From Margaritispora aquatica (Eukaryota > Ascomycota > Leotiomycetes > Helotiales > Discinellaceae): a stretch of 64,000 nt of DNA. The notes under the pieces are model-generated. The model did not search any database, was not told the DNA's origin, and worked only from the letters and a program-made list of their open reading frames with translations. The DNA lies in contig VJWN01000017.1 in NCBI GenBank assembly GCA_007644065.1, positions 372,001-436,000 on the forward strand, given 5' to 3'. Both the position numbers and the translations under genes were made by a program. Within the stretch, counting starts at the first letter, position 1, and every line of letters begins with the position of its first letter. Below, in pieces: positions 32,599-42,358 of this stretch.

Positions 32599-34230
32599 AT
32601 GGATCTGATGACACTACATCAGCGCTCGCAGCTGCAGCGAGAGGAGGAGAAGACAAAACCATATCCCTTTTGGCGGGGCCACAAACGAGCCCACACTACA
32701 GCCAACACACATCCGAATCGACCAGTCCATCCACAGCAACCGCTCACGCCTACTGCACCATCCACAACGCTCCTCGCGCCCAAGAGACTCCACGACCGCC
32801 CGCCGCTGAAGCTCCAGCACGTCCACACCGAAGAAGTGCCCATCGTGTTCCTGTCGCCCATCAGACGCGAACGTCCGGCTTCACCACTGACTATCCGCCC
32901 TCCAAAGCCAACACGCTCCGCTCCATCGACGCCGTGGCCACTGACGCCCAACAGTCCGCCTCCCCTCAACGTGCAGAAACCCCTACCTCCACCACCTTCA
33001 CCATCGCCAACATATCCCAAAGCCCACACCATCTCTCTCTCCCTCTCAGCACTGCAGCCTCCAGGCCCAGCACCGACGATCCCGTTGCCGCCTACACCTA
33101 AGAGTCCCGCTCGCTGGGACAAGAGAATCGAGGATCTGAAAATTGTACAGCGTTCCGCGAGTGAGCGGATCCCGAAACGTGAAGCGAGGAAAAGAGGATT
33201 GCAAGGCGTGTCACTCACCATCTGGCCTCCAGAGCGTACCAGAAGCAGTACTGTCTCCTCCCCAAACCCATCACCGCGTCTCGAGCCACCACCCAAGAGC
33301 CCGCTTAGGACCATGACGCCTATCGCACCGCTCTCACCACGAACCCCCCAAGCTTCGACGACACCGTTGCCTCCCACGCCCAAAAGCATGAGTTCCAGCA
33401 GCAGCAAGACGCGGAAGATCTCGCCGCCACCACTCAGGAATCCCACACGAGATTCTCTCTATCCGCCCGCGCTCACACCACCACCCATGCCCAAGACACC
33501 GACGCAGCTGCTGCCGCCCTCCACGCCGTCTTCATCATCAGCAGCACCCGCGGTGATGACGTCCCTGCTGCAGGAAGTCCTCACGATCATGGACAGCATC
33601 ATGGCGACGCACCAGTCGATCCAGCCACAAGACATGATCCTCGACGAGCTGACCGAGCTCGTGGTCATCATGCAGCAGGAGGCGGAGGACCTGCTCACGC
33701 TCGCGGGCCTGGTCGAGGAGTTCGTCGAGGAGGTCGAGAGCGCGGAGCAAGCGGCTAGCATGCAGGAGTGGGCTGAAGAGTGGGCGCTTGGCAATGCGGT
33801 TGTGAAGGTTGACGGGAGTCAGGGTCAGGATGCGGAGAAGAGAGAGAGAGAGAAGAAGGGCCATGTGAGAGAGGACTCGGCAGTCAGTCTTGGCGCTGAA
33901 GATGCCTTTCTGGCAGGCGAGTTGCGCGAGTCCGTGTATAAAGAGGTGTCTATCATGAGGAGGCACACGCCTGAGAATCGGGAGGTGAAGGAGGTGCGGA
34001 TCGGGAGGGAGACCATGCTTGTGAGAGTCGAAGATCCCCGTGTGCAAAAGGAGGAGCCGGTCGGTATGCCCGTGATGATCTCGGCGCCGAAACCGAGGAA
34101 ATTGACGCCGAAGAAATCGATGTATTTGTTCCGGGACTCCGGGTTGGGATTCTTGAGCCCGAAGGGCAGTGTAGGTAGTAGGAAAGAACCGAAAAGTCCG
34201 AGGAGTCCGTGTAGTCCGAGATGGGTGTAA
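32599..34230 (+). CDS. proline-rich, largely disordered protein
   Basis: This single exon encodes 543 residues, starting MDLMTLHQRSQLQREEEK. No family is recognised. Residues 35-330 are rich in Pro, Ser and Thr with recurring PLPPTPKS units (twice) and the paired segments SPLTIRPPKPTRS and SLTIWPPERTRS. These look like SH3- or WW-binding and proline-directed kinase sites. Residues about 333-400 (TSLLQEVLTIMDSIMATHQ through VEEFVEEVESAEQAASMQEW) form an acidic amphipathic helix that could be a coiled coil. A basic Ser/Pro C-terminus (KSPRSPCSPRWV) ends the protein. The features suggest a cytoskeletal, polarity or signalling adaptor, but that is only an inference from composition. A 275-codon antisense frame over the same DNA is a by-product of the GC-rich proline codons. 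Confidence 0.7.
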   Translation: MDLMTLHQRSQLQREEEKTKPYPFWRGHKRAHTTANTHPNRPVHPQQPLTPTAPSTTLLAPKRLHDRPPLKLQHVHTEEVPIVFLSPIRRERPASPLTIRPPKPTRSAPSTPWPLTPNSPPPLNVQKPLPPPPSPSPTYPKAHTISLSLSALQPPGPAPTIPLPPTPKSPARWDKRIEDLKIVQRSASERIPKREARKRGLQGVSLTIWPPERTRSSTVSSPNPSPRLEPPPKSPLRTMTPIAPLSPRTPQASTTPLPPTPKSMSSSSSKTRKISPPPLRNPTRDSLYPPALTPPPMPKTPTQLLPPSTPSSSSAAPAVMTSLLQEVLTIMDSIMATHQSIQPQDMILDELTELVVIMQQEAEDLLTLAGLVEEFVEEVESAEQAASMQEWAEEWALGNAVVKVDGSQGQDAEKREREKKGHVREDSAVSLGAEDAFLAGELRESVYKEVSIMRRHTPENREVKEVRIGRETMLVRVEDPRVQKEEPVGMPVMISAPKPRKLTPKKSMYLFRDSGLGFLSPKGSVGSRKEPKSPRSPCSPRWV

Positions 34231-35006
34231 AACAAACAGTCAAATATAGACCATTGCTTCCATTACTTTACGTCTATTTTCCCGTACTTTAGTCGTCATG
34301 ATGCTGAAAGTTTTGATGATGGTGAGCTCTATATAATTCCAATGATGCAAAGATCAGATTGATGGATATCGTAAGCCTTGCCCCCATTTACTTGCGTGCT
34401 CTTCATGCGAACGGCCATGACTTTCTGTCATATTCTAGCGGCCAAGCACTACCCGAAATTGAAGTCGAAACTGCAGGCAATGAGTACTTTGTCAAATCCC
34501 CTTGCACTGCCTTTGCCAAAGACAAGCGAAATAAGAACAGGCTGCCCATATACTCTCGGACAATACCCAGAGACTGATGCGTGATACATCCACAATAGAC
34601 AAGGTGACGTAGGATGTAGGCCACGAAGAGAAAAAGGAGGTCTTGGGAAAAGAGATGAAAAGTTGTGCTCAGAAAATTATACGAAATGTGCTCACATTGA
34701 CAAGAAATTCGCAGTTCTTGCCTTCTTGCCAGAGCTGAGAAAGGATTGGAGCCGAGGAGCAGAATTCTGGTTGCTTCCACTGAATTAACACACGAGCTTA
34801 CCGTTTTGTCAAAAGAGGTACATGAGAACTGACCATATAACTATTCGTGCCTTAACCTCGCCATAGCAAAATGAATGTGCAGCCCACTGGAGCCTTGTAA
34901 ATCACGGAGAATCAATAGATGCAATTCCTACGCCGAGCAACAGACACACACTTATCTGTGATATGCAATGATAACCTATAAGCCCCAAACGCCGTGTAAA
35001 AATCCC
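34231..35006. other. intergenic region, convergent 3' ends
   Basis: The region lies between the 3' ends of the proline-rich gene (+) and the mannosidase (-). Two short frames occur on the plus strand, but neither has convincing composition. Confidence 0.45.
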
Positions 35007-36992
35007 CTATGTCGGCCGTCGAAGTGGGTGAGCTTCGGTGTTGAGTACATACTCATCTAGATTCACCACATCTGGAGTGCTAAATAGCAAGTAGAAATAC
35101 TTCAGTGTCTCGGCCAACCAGAAACTCTCCATCTCGTCCACCTGCAGGGGAACAGGTGTCATGACATCTCTAATGGCAGAATGTGCAATGTCGGTTGTGC
35201 AATGTGCCATAATAGACTTGAACATAGTCCATCCACTCTCAACCCAATAAGAGTCCCCTGTAATTCGATATAAGATGAACACCGACTCAATGGCCTCGGG
35301 TCTTGAGAGAAGTTAGCACAAGTTCTCGCATTCTATAGAGTATCATACCTGAGAAGGTATCTGGCATCGTTGACACTTGCAAATCCTGGAGTTAATCTCT
35401 TCGACTCAATAAACTGCGTCATGGCACTCTCCTCAGTTCCGTAAATATTGGCCGCTTCCAACCATTTCTTGCTATCCCATTTGCAACTTGTTGTATTTCC
35501 ACAATCAACTGCAGTGAAGGTTTCTGGCATTATACCGGTTGGTGTGTTTCTGTATGCCCAAACACAGCCATCGGCTAACTTTGCTCCATCAATGACATCT
35601 TCAGGACGATTGAAAATCTTCCCAGCAATAGCCAACATACCTCCAGTAAAACAAGTCAAATGTTGCTGTACAGGATTAAACACAGGAGTTTGTGCTCCCT
35701 TAAGATCAAAATTTCCTGCCATGAGCAGATCTTCATCACCCACAGTCATCGGACGGAAGAAAAGTTTCTCTTTAGCGACAGGAATGAACTTCTCGTACAT
35801 TGTCTGATAGATTTTTGACTTGCCACCAAGGAGCATGTATTCCTAAGGTCATTAGCTTTAGTCTTGCATTCTCCTTTTGTTGCCTACCTTTGGAAGATAC
35901 TCATAAGTAGAGTCAGCAAGTGCTCCCAGAGTATATTGATCGTCTGAACCTGCCCAAGGCGATGACAATAATGTCGTTGCATTCACCACTTGTGAATTGA
36001 CCATTGCAGGCCACATGCCCGGTAGTGTTGTGGTATCCTGCCATTTAGCAAGTTCGTTCATAACTCTCTGGATCGCATCAAAGTATTTGTCATTTCCAGT
36101 TATCTGTGCCAGACGTGTGAATTCGAGACTGAGCGATCCTAAAACCGCAAGTACAATCGAGGAGCTCGCTTGATGGTCGTTTGCTTGCGCATTCGTTCTT
36201 AGTGTGTTAGCATTATTCGCCTCTAGAAACTCGTGCCTAACTTACGCAGACCAGGTGAAGTGGGGGGTGGGCATTCGATTCGGCGTATCAAAAGCAGTAT
36301 ATAGAATCTCTGCGAGTTCCACGGCTTTCTCCACAAGAATAGGATAATTTCCCCCACTGAGATCATATGCCGAGAGCAAACCTCCAAGATGCCGGATCGT
36401 GGTTTCAAACAGATTGACCTGACAACCCTCGGTAGCTGTGAAGCTAACATTTCGAAGCTCGCTCAGTGACAGTTCGAATTCCTTCTTTAAGCCCATGATC
36501 CAAAGCGTATCGAGGGAATCAACCATTGTTGCTGCCCATCCACAAAATGGTGTCTTGTAACCTCCGGCTATAGGTCTCAACTCATCCTTCGCCCATGCCT
36601 CCTTCTTATACCCCGCCCACGCATGCAAGTATGCTTCGCGGACCTCCTCTAACCTGCTTTCACGAACAGCTCTCTGCTTAGGTGTCTCCGAGAAGAATTC
36701 GAGCTGGATCTTCGGTATTTTTACGCTACCATGTGGCATTTGGAGATATTTATCGACAGGATATCGCTCCGGGCGAATTGGTATCGGCACATAATTGAAC
36801 TTGTATGACGAGCCTCTGAGTGCTCCTCGAGTTTCTAGGTGCCAGACAGCAGCGAGAAATGCGCATACGAGGAGCGCGCTCCTAATCAATACTACTCGAC
36901 GCTTGCCTCGAGGGATAAGTGGTGCCTGTACTTGATGTTAGCATGTAACGCATGTAACGCATGTACAATGATCTGCTAGGGACACCTACCAT
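35007..36992 (-). CDS. GH47 alpha-1,2-mannosidase
   Basis: Five exons, complement(35007..35301, 35349..35842, 35888..36197, 36246..36925, 36990..36992), encode 593 residues. The first coding exon is only the ATG, followed by a 64-bp intron (GTAGGT...GCTAAC...CAG); this gives the natural type II N-terminus [17 protein letters not shown] and a membrane anchor at about 12-30. Family signatures run in order: [91 protein letters not shown] and the C-terminal [10 protein letters not shown] with the calcium-binding Thr. The enzyme trims alpha-1,2-mannose from N-glycans in the ER/Golgi or acts in ERAD; which GH47 subgroup it belongs to needs a tree. The intron at 36198-36245 uses an AAG acceptor, which is less usual. 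All other junctions are standard and all phases agree. Confidence 0.93.
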
Positions 36993-38183
36993 GATAGCCA
37001 CCAATGTATTTTACCTTAGCACATGGAACGAAAGGTCAAATGAATCTTGTGGCTAGATGTTTATGGTGTTCTTTGGATAAATCAATCATTGCCAAGGGCT
37101 CACCACACAGAGTCACGGCCCTTCAAACGGAAGCAGTGTCGCGCGTATCCACTGAAGGGGCGACCGAGTGTTGGTTGAGTGGTAACAATCCACTGCTTCA
37201 GCCATGTTGGCCCGATTGAGAACAAGGGTCGTCATTTGGCTGATTCAATTGGAGGCATCGACAAAAATGTACTTTTTCTGTCTCAGAATAGTGCGAGAAG
37301 AAAGTCAAGTTGGAATGTTGGTAGCTGTTGGTAGCTGTGGGTTGTTGGTGTTTTTGTTTTCTGGGAAGAAAGCAGCCACAGGAGAGAGGAGGTTGGATTT
37401 AGAATGCTGATGGGGGTGGGTCTGAGATTCCTGGTACATAACTGGTACATAACACTAACCCTGGGCAACCACGGAGGTAACTCTATTCTGACTCTATTCT
37501 GAGGTAGTTGATCGACAACAACCGAGGCCAAACTTTATTTATATCCTCATGTTTGGGGTCATGAAACAACGTTGGATAATTCACAACATCTGACTCTCCC
37601 ACTCCACAGAAACGAAGGCGCTTGGATAAAAAGCGTTAAATCTGCTATGAATATCTGTTATGGAAGTGCTCGGAGTTTGTCATGTCCAGCAATTGACTGC
37701 CAGCTGAGCCTCAATGGCTGACCTCACGAGAGTGTTGGTCGGATCTGGCTGGTATACATTCGATCGTTGAGGCCATTTACTGTAAGATCTAAGTCTTCGA
37801 AAGTGGGATGAAAGCTTTCGTTTTGGAAAATCGTGAGCGTTGCCATGTTGAGTGTGTAGTGCACAAAGTCCATCTATATTCGATGGCCCTCCATCGAGCC
37901 GGTGAGTCAAGTTGATCAGTTGAGAAGCTCGTCCTAGTGTACTTGCTCACTCCTCTGTATAGATTGATATGGCAAATTGTATATTGATGCTTTGTCCTCG
38001 ACATATGGTGCGGGCGAGTAGAGATCATATCACACCTTGCGGAATTTTCGTCATGCGTCTAGTGTTACCATTTTCGACGGTGTAGTGTAACGCAGCCATC
38101 AAGTCTGTTTTTGATGTGTTTGCTACTCAATTTTGTTGCAATCACCAAAGCAAGCTTCTCTGTTGATGCCAAAGAGCCTCACG
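36993..38183. other. intergenic region
   Basis: No gene is supported. The left part is the mannosidase promoter; the right part leads to the broken HET gene. Confidence 0.45.
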
Positions 38184-40397
38184 ATGCAAAGTCATTTCTG
38201 TGAGCCATGTCGATCTGTCCTAGACCTCTACACTAGACCCTTTGGACAACATGATTGCCGATTTGGACGAGAGCAAAGCTTTCGCCTTTACACATCCCAC
38301 AGTTTCGAACATAATGCCAACACAGAGGAATGTCGGTTGTGCATCCTGATCCTCTCGATGTCAACTTCGTTGCAGATTGAAGAGATGAGGGAGCAGGACT
38401 TCGAAGATCGCGTCGAGCAAGGCTATGAAAGAAAGCATCGAACCTATTTTCAGATCACTACTTACAGCGATCCGATTGAAAAAGTATTGAGGATCTGCTG
38501 AGCACGGAACTCAAATTGCAACTCTCACGGCATCAAATACTGGCTTTGCGGGGAAGTAACATTTGCTGAAGCCAGTAAGCCTCAATCTCGCTTGATATAT
38601 GTATCATATTCATAGATTTGATATAGGTAGTCGCGACCTTAAGGTTGAGAAGATTTTGGCAACCAATACCGGTCATGCCATGATCTTGAATGTGGCACAA
38701 AAATGGCTTGACCAATGCTACAAAACGCATACACTATGCCAGCCGCACAGCTCACTCAAAGCGAAATTGCCAACCCGCTTAATATGTGTTGGGCAAGAGA
38801 GGCCCATTACGCTCTGCCTTGGGGAGAATATCCCTCAAGGATCCAAGTATGCCACTCTTAGCCACAGATGGGGATTGCTAAATCCTCTTCGACTTCTCTC
38901 ATCTAACATTTGCTCCTTTATGATTGGGATTCCTCAAGAGCGGCTAGTAGAGAAGTTTCTTGATGCTATCCAAGTAACTCGTTGCTTAGGGTTAGAATAT
39001 CTCTAGATCGACTCACTATGCATTATCCAAGATTCGGTGTCAGACTGGCTAGCAGAATCAAGCGTCATGGGTCAGATATACTTGCATGCGCATATCAAAA
39101 TTGCAGGATCGACGGGCACATCATTAGGTGGGAGATTATTTTCTGATAGAGACACCAGATATCTGGAGCCTTGCACCGTGGACTATGGATCCTCACCGCC
39201 ACTGAATGGGAATCTTGATATTATTGATCGTCATCTGTGGTTTAATGCCGTGGAGAAATAATCTCTGAATTTACGTGGATGGGTGACCCAAGAGCGTTGT
39301 AAGTATTTGATGCTCTTAGAGTCAAAAACGGCTTCTTGCCCATTTTGATTTGATACGAGCTAAGACATCCTGTGGCAGATCTGTCACAACGTACGATATT
39401 CTTTACGGAAACCCAATTATTCTGGGAATGCCATGTAATGACAGCTTGCGAGCGGTTTCCAGTTGGGATGCACCCAACTATTCTTAGCAAGATGGCTGCT
39501 AAACCTAAGCAACTTGGCTTTAAGATTGATAAGTATAGCATCAACCCATTCGTTCAAGCCTACCGCGTGTGGGCCGAAATCGTATCAGTATATACAAAGG
39601 CATACTTGACTGTCAAAACTGACAAATTGATCGCTATTTCGGCCTTGGCATGGTACTTGGAAGTGAATTGCGGAGAAAGTTTAACATATCTTGCTGGACT
39701 TTGGGACAAAAACCTGACAGCACAGCTGTTGTGGAAAGGCTTCGGAGGAGCTTTCGAAAACACGATACAGGAGAAATGGCGAGCACCAAGTTGGAGCTGG
39801 GCTTCGATAGATGGGGCCATCGAAATGCCTGAGCTAATTCAGTGCTGTAAGGGAGGAGATCCCTTCGTCGAGATAAAGGACGCTTGTGTTGACTTGCTAT
39901 CACAAGACAGGTTCGGCCCTTTAACAGGAGGACGACTGCTTGTTTGCGGCCGACTAGCCTCGATCATGGTGTGTTCTTGCATGGAAGACGTGGTTGAATC
40001 TGGTTGGCGAAACCCGAAGCCTGTTTACAAAATCCTCATCAACATGGATTGCTATATCAATACAGGGGCAATGGCTTTTCCAAATTCTGACTACGAGAAT
40101 GGAGCTTGGGTCCAGGGAGTTTTCCATGACCTCTATTTCATGCCATTTAGAAAAAGACCTCGGATTACTTACGAATGGGGGATAGATTTTAACCTCGAGG
40201 GTTTAATACTGAAACGAGTGAATGGGACTATGAATAGGTTCATGAGGTGGGGATTAGGGCGGGTTAATGACACTATCGATGGAGATATTTTTGATGAGGC
40301 TTACAAGGAGTTTGAGGTTCACTGTGAGGCAAATGGTTTCATCTGGCAAAAAGGAAGTGATTCTGATTTTATCCGTTACGAAGTTACTCTCGTCTAG
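38184..40397 (+). pseudogene. HET-domain gene disabled by stops and a frame change
   Basis: HET-domain proteins trigger cell death after fusion of incompatible hyphae. The reading order is typical: a Cys-containing N-terminus (FCEPCRSVLDL), LPTRLICVG, KYATLSHRWG (family norm SHCWG), YL*IDSLCIIQDS, GWVTQER, LFWECHVMTACE and WRAPSWSWASIDGA. The frame is broken by TGA (38499-38501), by a change of frame between about 38500 and 38620, by TAG at 39004-39006 where the family has Trp (YLWIDSLCIIQD), and by TAA at 39259-39261 just before SLNLRGWVTQER. An 80-bp intron (39299-39378, GTAAGT...CAG) is still usable, and the last 340 codons are open. The two best-placed stops equal TGG to TAG and CAA to TAA, the changes produced by repeat-induced point mutation. 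A translated C-terminal fragment could still exist. Confidence 0.85.
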
Positions 40398-42358
40398 ATT
40401 TATATGAAGGTAGGCTTCATGCTGGAAGTCTGACGGTTGCGTTTGTCCTCGCGTTGAGATTGAATCTTGACTTGCGAAAGTAAATGCAAAAATTGTCATA
40501 TTGTGCCAGAACATCTTCAACTCAGTTCACAGTCCCACAAAACAGATTTGCGTGTACTTCTCCTACTACAGAGTATGATAGTTCCATGACGAAAATTCTA
40601 GGGATCACACGGTAAGGCAACGGGAAATCGTTGGTCATTAGCAGCACCGTCTCGCAAATCTTTCCAGCCTAAACTTGTGCTTAACCAGAGCTGCTCCTAT
40701 CAGCCAACTTCAAGCGATCCTGGACTATTTTCGGGATTGGAGCTCTTCCTTAATTTCTATCTCTACTTAGATAGAGAAGCCAAGTCACAACGATCTTGAA
40801 CTGCTGAGGGAGGAAGCAGAGCTCGTTAAATCAATTGGCTGCGAAGAGGGCTTGCTCGAAGACACCATTCAGATCGCTGGGCCTGACCGTGAAGATACAC
40901 CTGTTGTCGTTCTTCATCCAGCAGTCGATACGGTGTTTCGAGTCGCTTTCAAACTCGACTGAGGAGGTTTTGAGTGATGACTGCTCGAATTCGACAGGTT
41001 TCGAGGCCAAGAATTTTGTGAGGGAGGACTCAGCAGAATGCAAACGAGCACTCTGGAGGCTACTACAGAACATCTCATAAATTAGCTGATCACACGCCAA
41101 AGGCTTCTGTAACGAAAGGCTGACGAAACAGAACTAAGACTGAAGTATACAAGTAGGACCTACGCCACGAATGGAAATATCTTCCGTAAAGATAGACTTC
41201 AAACCCTTCTCTTTTGGTCATCGGGCACTGGAATTAGGATTGTTGAGCCGAACGCGCAATCTACCCAGTCTTACAATATATACATACCTTATGTATAGGT
41301 ATTAAGGATGTTCTCCTCCATCTGTGCACCTACTTCAATCATTGGGTTGTTTGCCGACATAGGTGAGCAAGACACCAACAGCAGCTGGAGTCATAGGCGG
41401 AAAAGAGACAATGGTAGGGCTGAGAGCCTAGGTCCATGATTGAGTTATGGTATTCGAAACGATCAAGAAGTGGTCTATTGCTAGTGTCGTTCCAAAAATC
41501 CGTCACATCAAACTGAGCTTATGATCGATCGAAGCATCTATCTATTGGCTGTCTTAGCATTAGAGTGATATCAACCCTCAAAAGTTCATCACAAATGGAT
41601 CCTTGGCACATGAATGATACCACCAACCAAGTGTCTAAGCAAGCTAATTTGGTTTCTCGGACAGGAACCAAAGATGACTAGCAAGTTCACCAAGTGGCGG
41701 CAGACCTGCAGGCAAATAGGCGAAGCACGTGAGGGGTATATCTCCACTCCTTCATGTGATCCTTGGTACTCAATGCAACCTCATGCGGGTCTTGTCACCG
41801 CCAAAAATTTCTACGGAGGAGGGTTCCTGAACTCAATTCCAACCTCGCACCATCTCTTCCACGTTCAGTCGCTCTCCTCTCCGATACAACGGTCGTTGGC
41901 ATATCCGTTCCGGTTGACCGTGAATTTCAAAACTTAAGCACAATCATCAAGCAACGCACGGTTCTAAAGCCGTTGAAGATTCGAGAAAGCCTCCACGTTC
42001 TCGGGCTCGGACCACGAGCTTACTGCGACGGCGTCGTCGCTATGCTTTAGCTGGTGCCATTGAGTGATGTCAAGAAGACCGCTTTGACCTCAACCCAAGC
42101 GAAATTGAGTAGAGCGGGGAAAACATATGGACATTAAGGTAAGAATAGAACGGTTTCTGTATTCTTTACGGTGTATTTTGGAGTGGAGACTCTTTTCAAA
42201 TTTGAGCGTCACAATCTGTCATCTGTTCCTGGATATTTAAGCACGCTCATTCCCACATCCAATTACACTTACCTCATCACCATACATACTCACATACACA
42301 CCAAAATTTCCAAACATTTATTCACATTCCACATCTTGTTACCGATCTCAAGCACAAT
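40398..42358. other. intergenic region
   Basis: No gene is confidently supported. Two overlapping plus-strand frames (41614-42050) and an 89-codon minus-strand frame (40831-41100, with KHRIDCWMKNDNRCIFTV) have slightly protein-like composition and could be gene remnants, but I see no domain. The last 150 bp are CA-rich and form the likely 5' UTR of the next gene. Confidence 0.4.

Noticed and set aside
32619..33446. 275-codon minus-strand frame
   Set aside because: It is the complement of the proline-rich gene. Its length is explained by GC-rich proline codons, and its Gly/Arg/Ser composition is an artefact.
38500..38620. intron to explain the frame change in the HET gene
   Set aside because: The possible GTAACA...CATAG intron does not restore the phase and would not remove the preceding TGA, so a lesion is more likely.
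40831..41100. 89-codon minus-strand frame with protein-like end
   Set aside because: A similar-length sense frame overlaps it, and there is no domain or promoter evidence.
41614..42050. two overlapping plus-strand frames
   Set aside because: They are not linked by a good intron and have no recognisable motif. They could be a remnant, but evidence is too thin.
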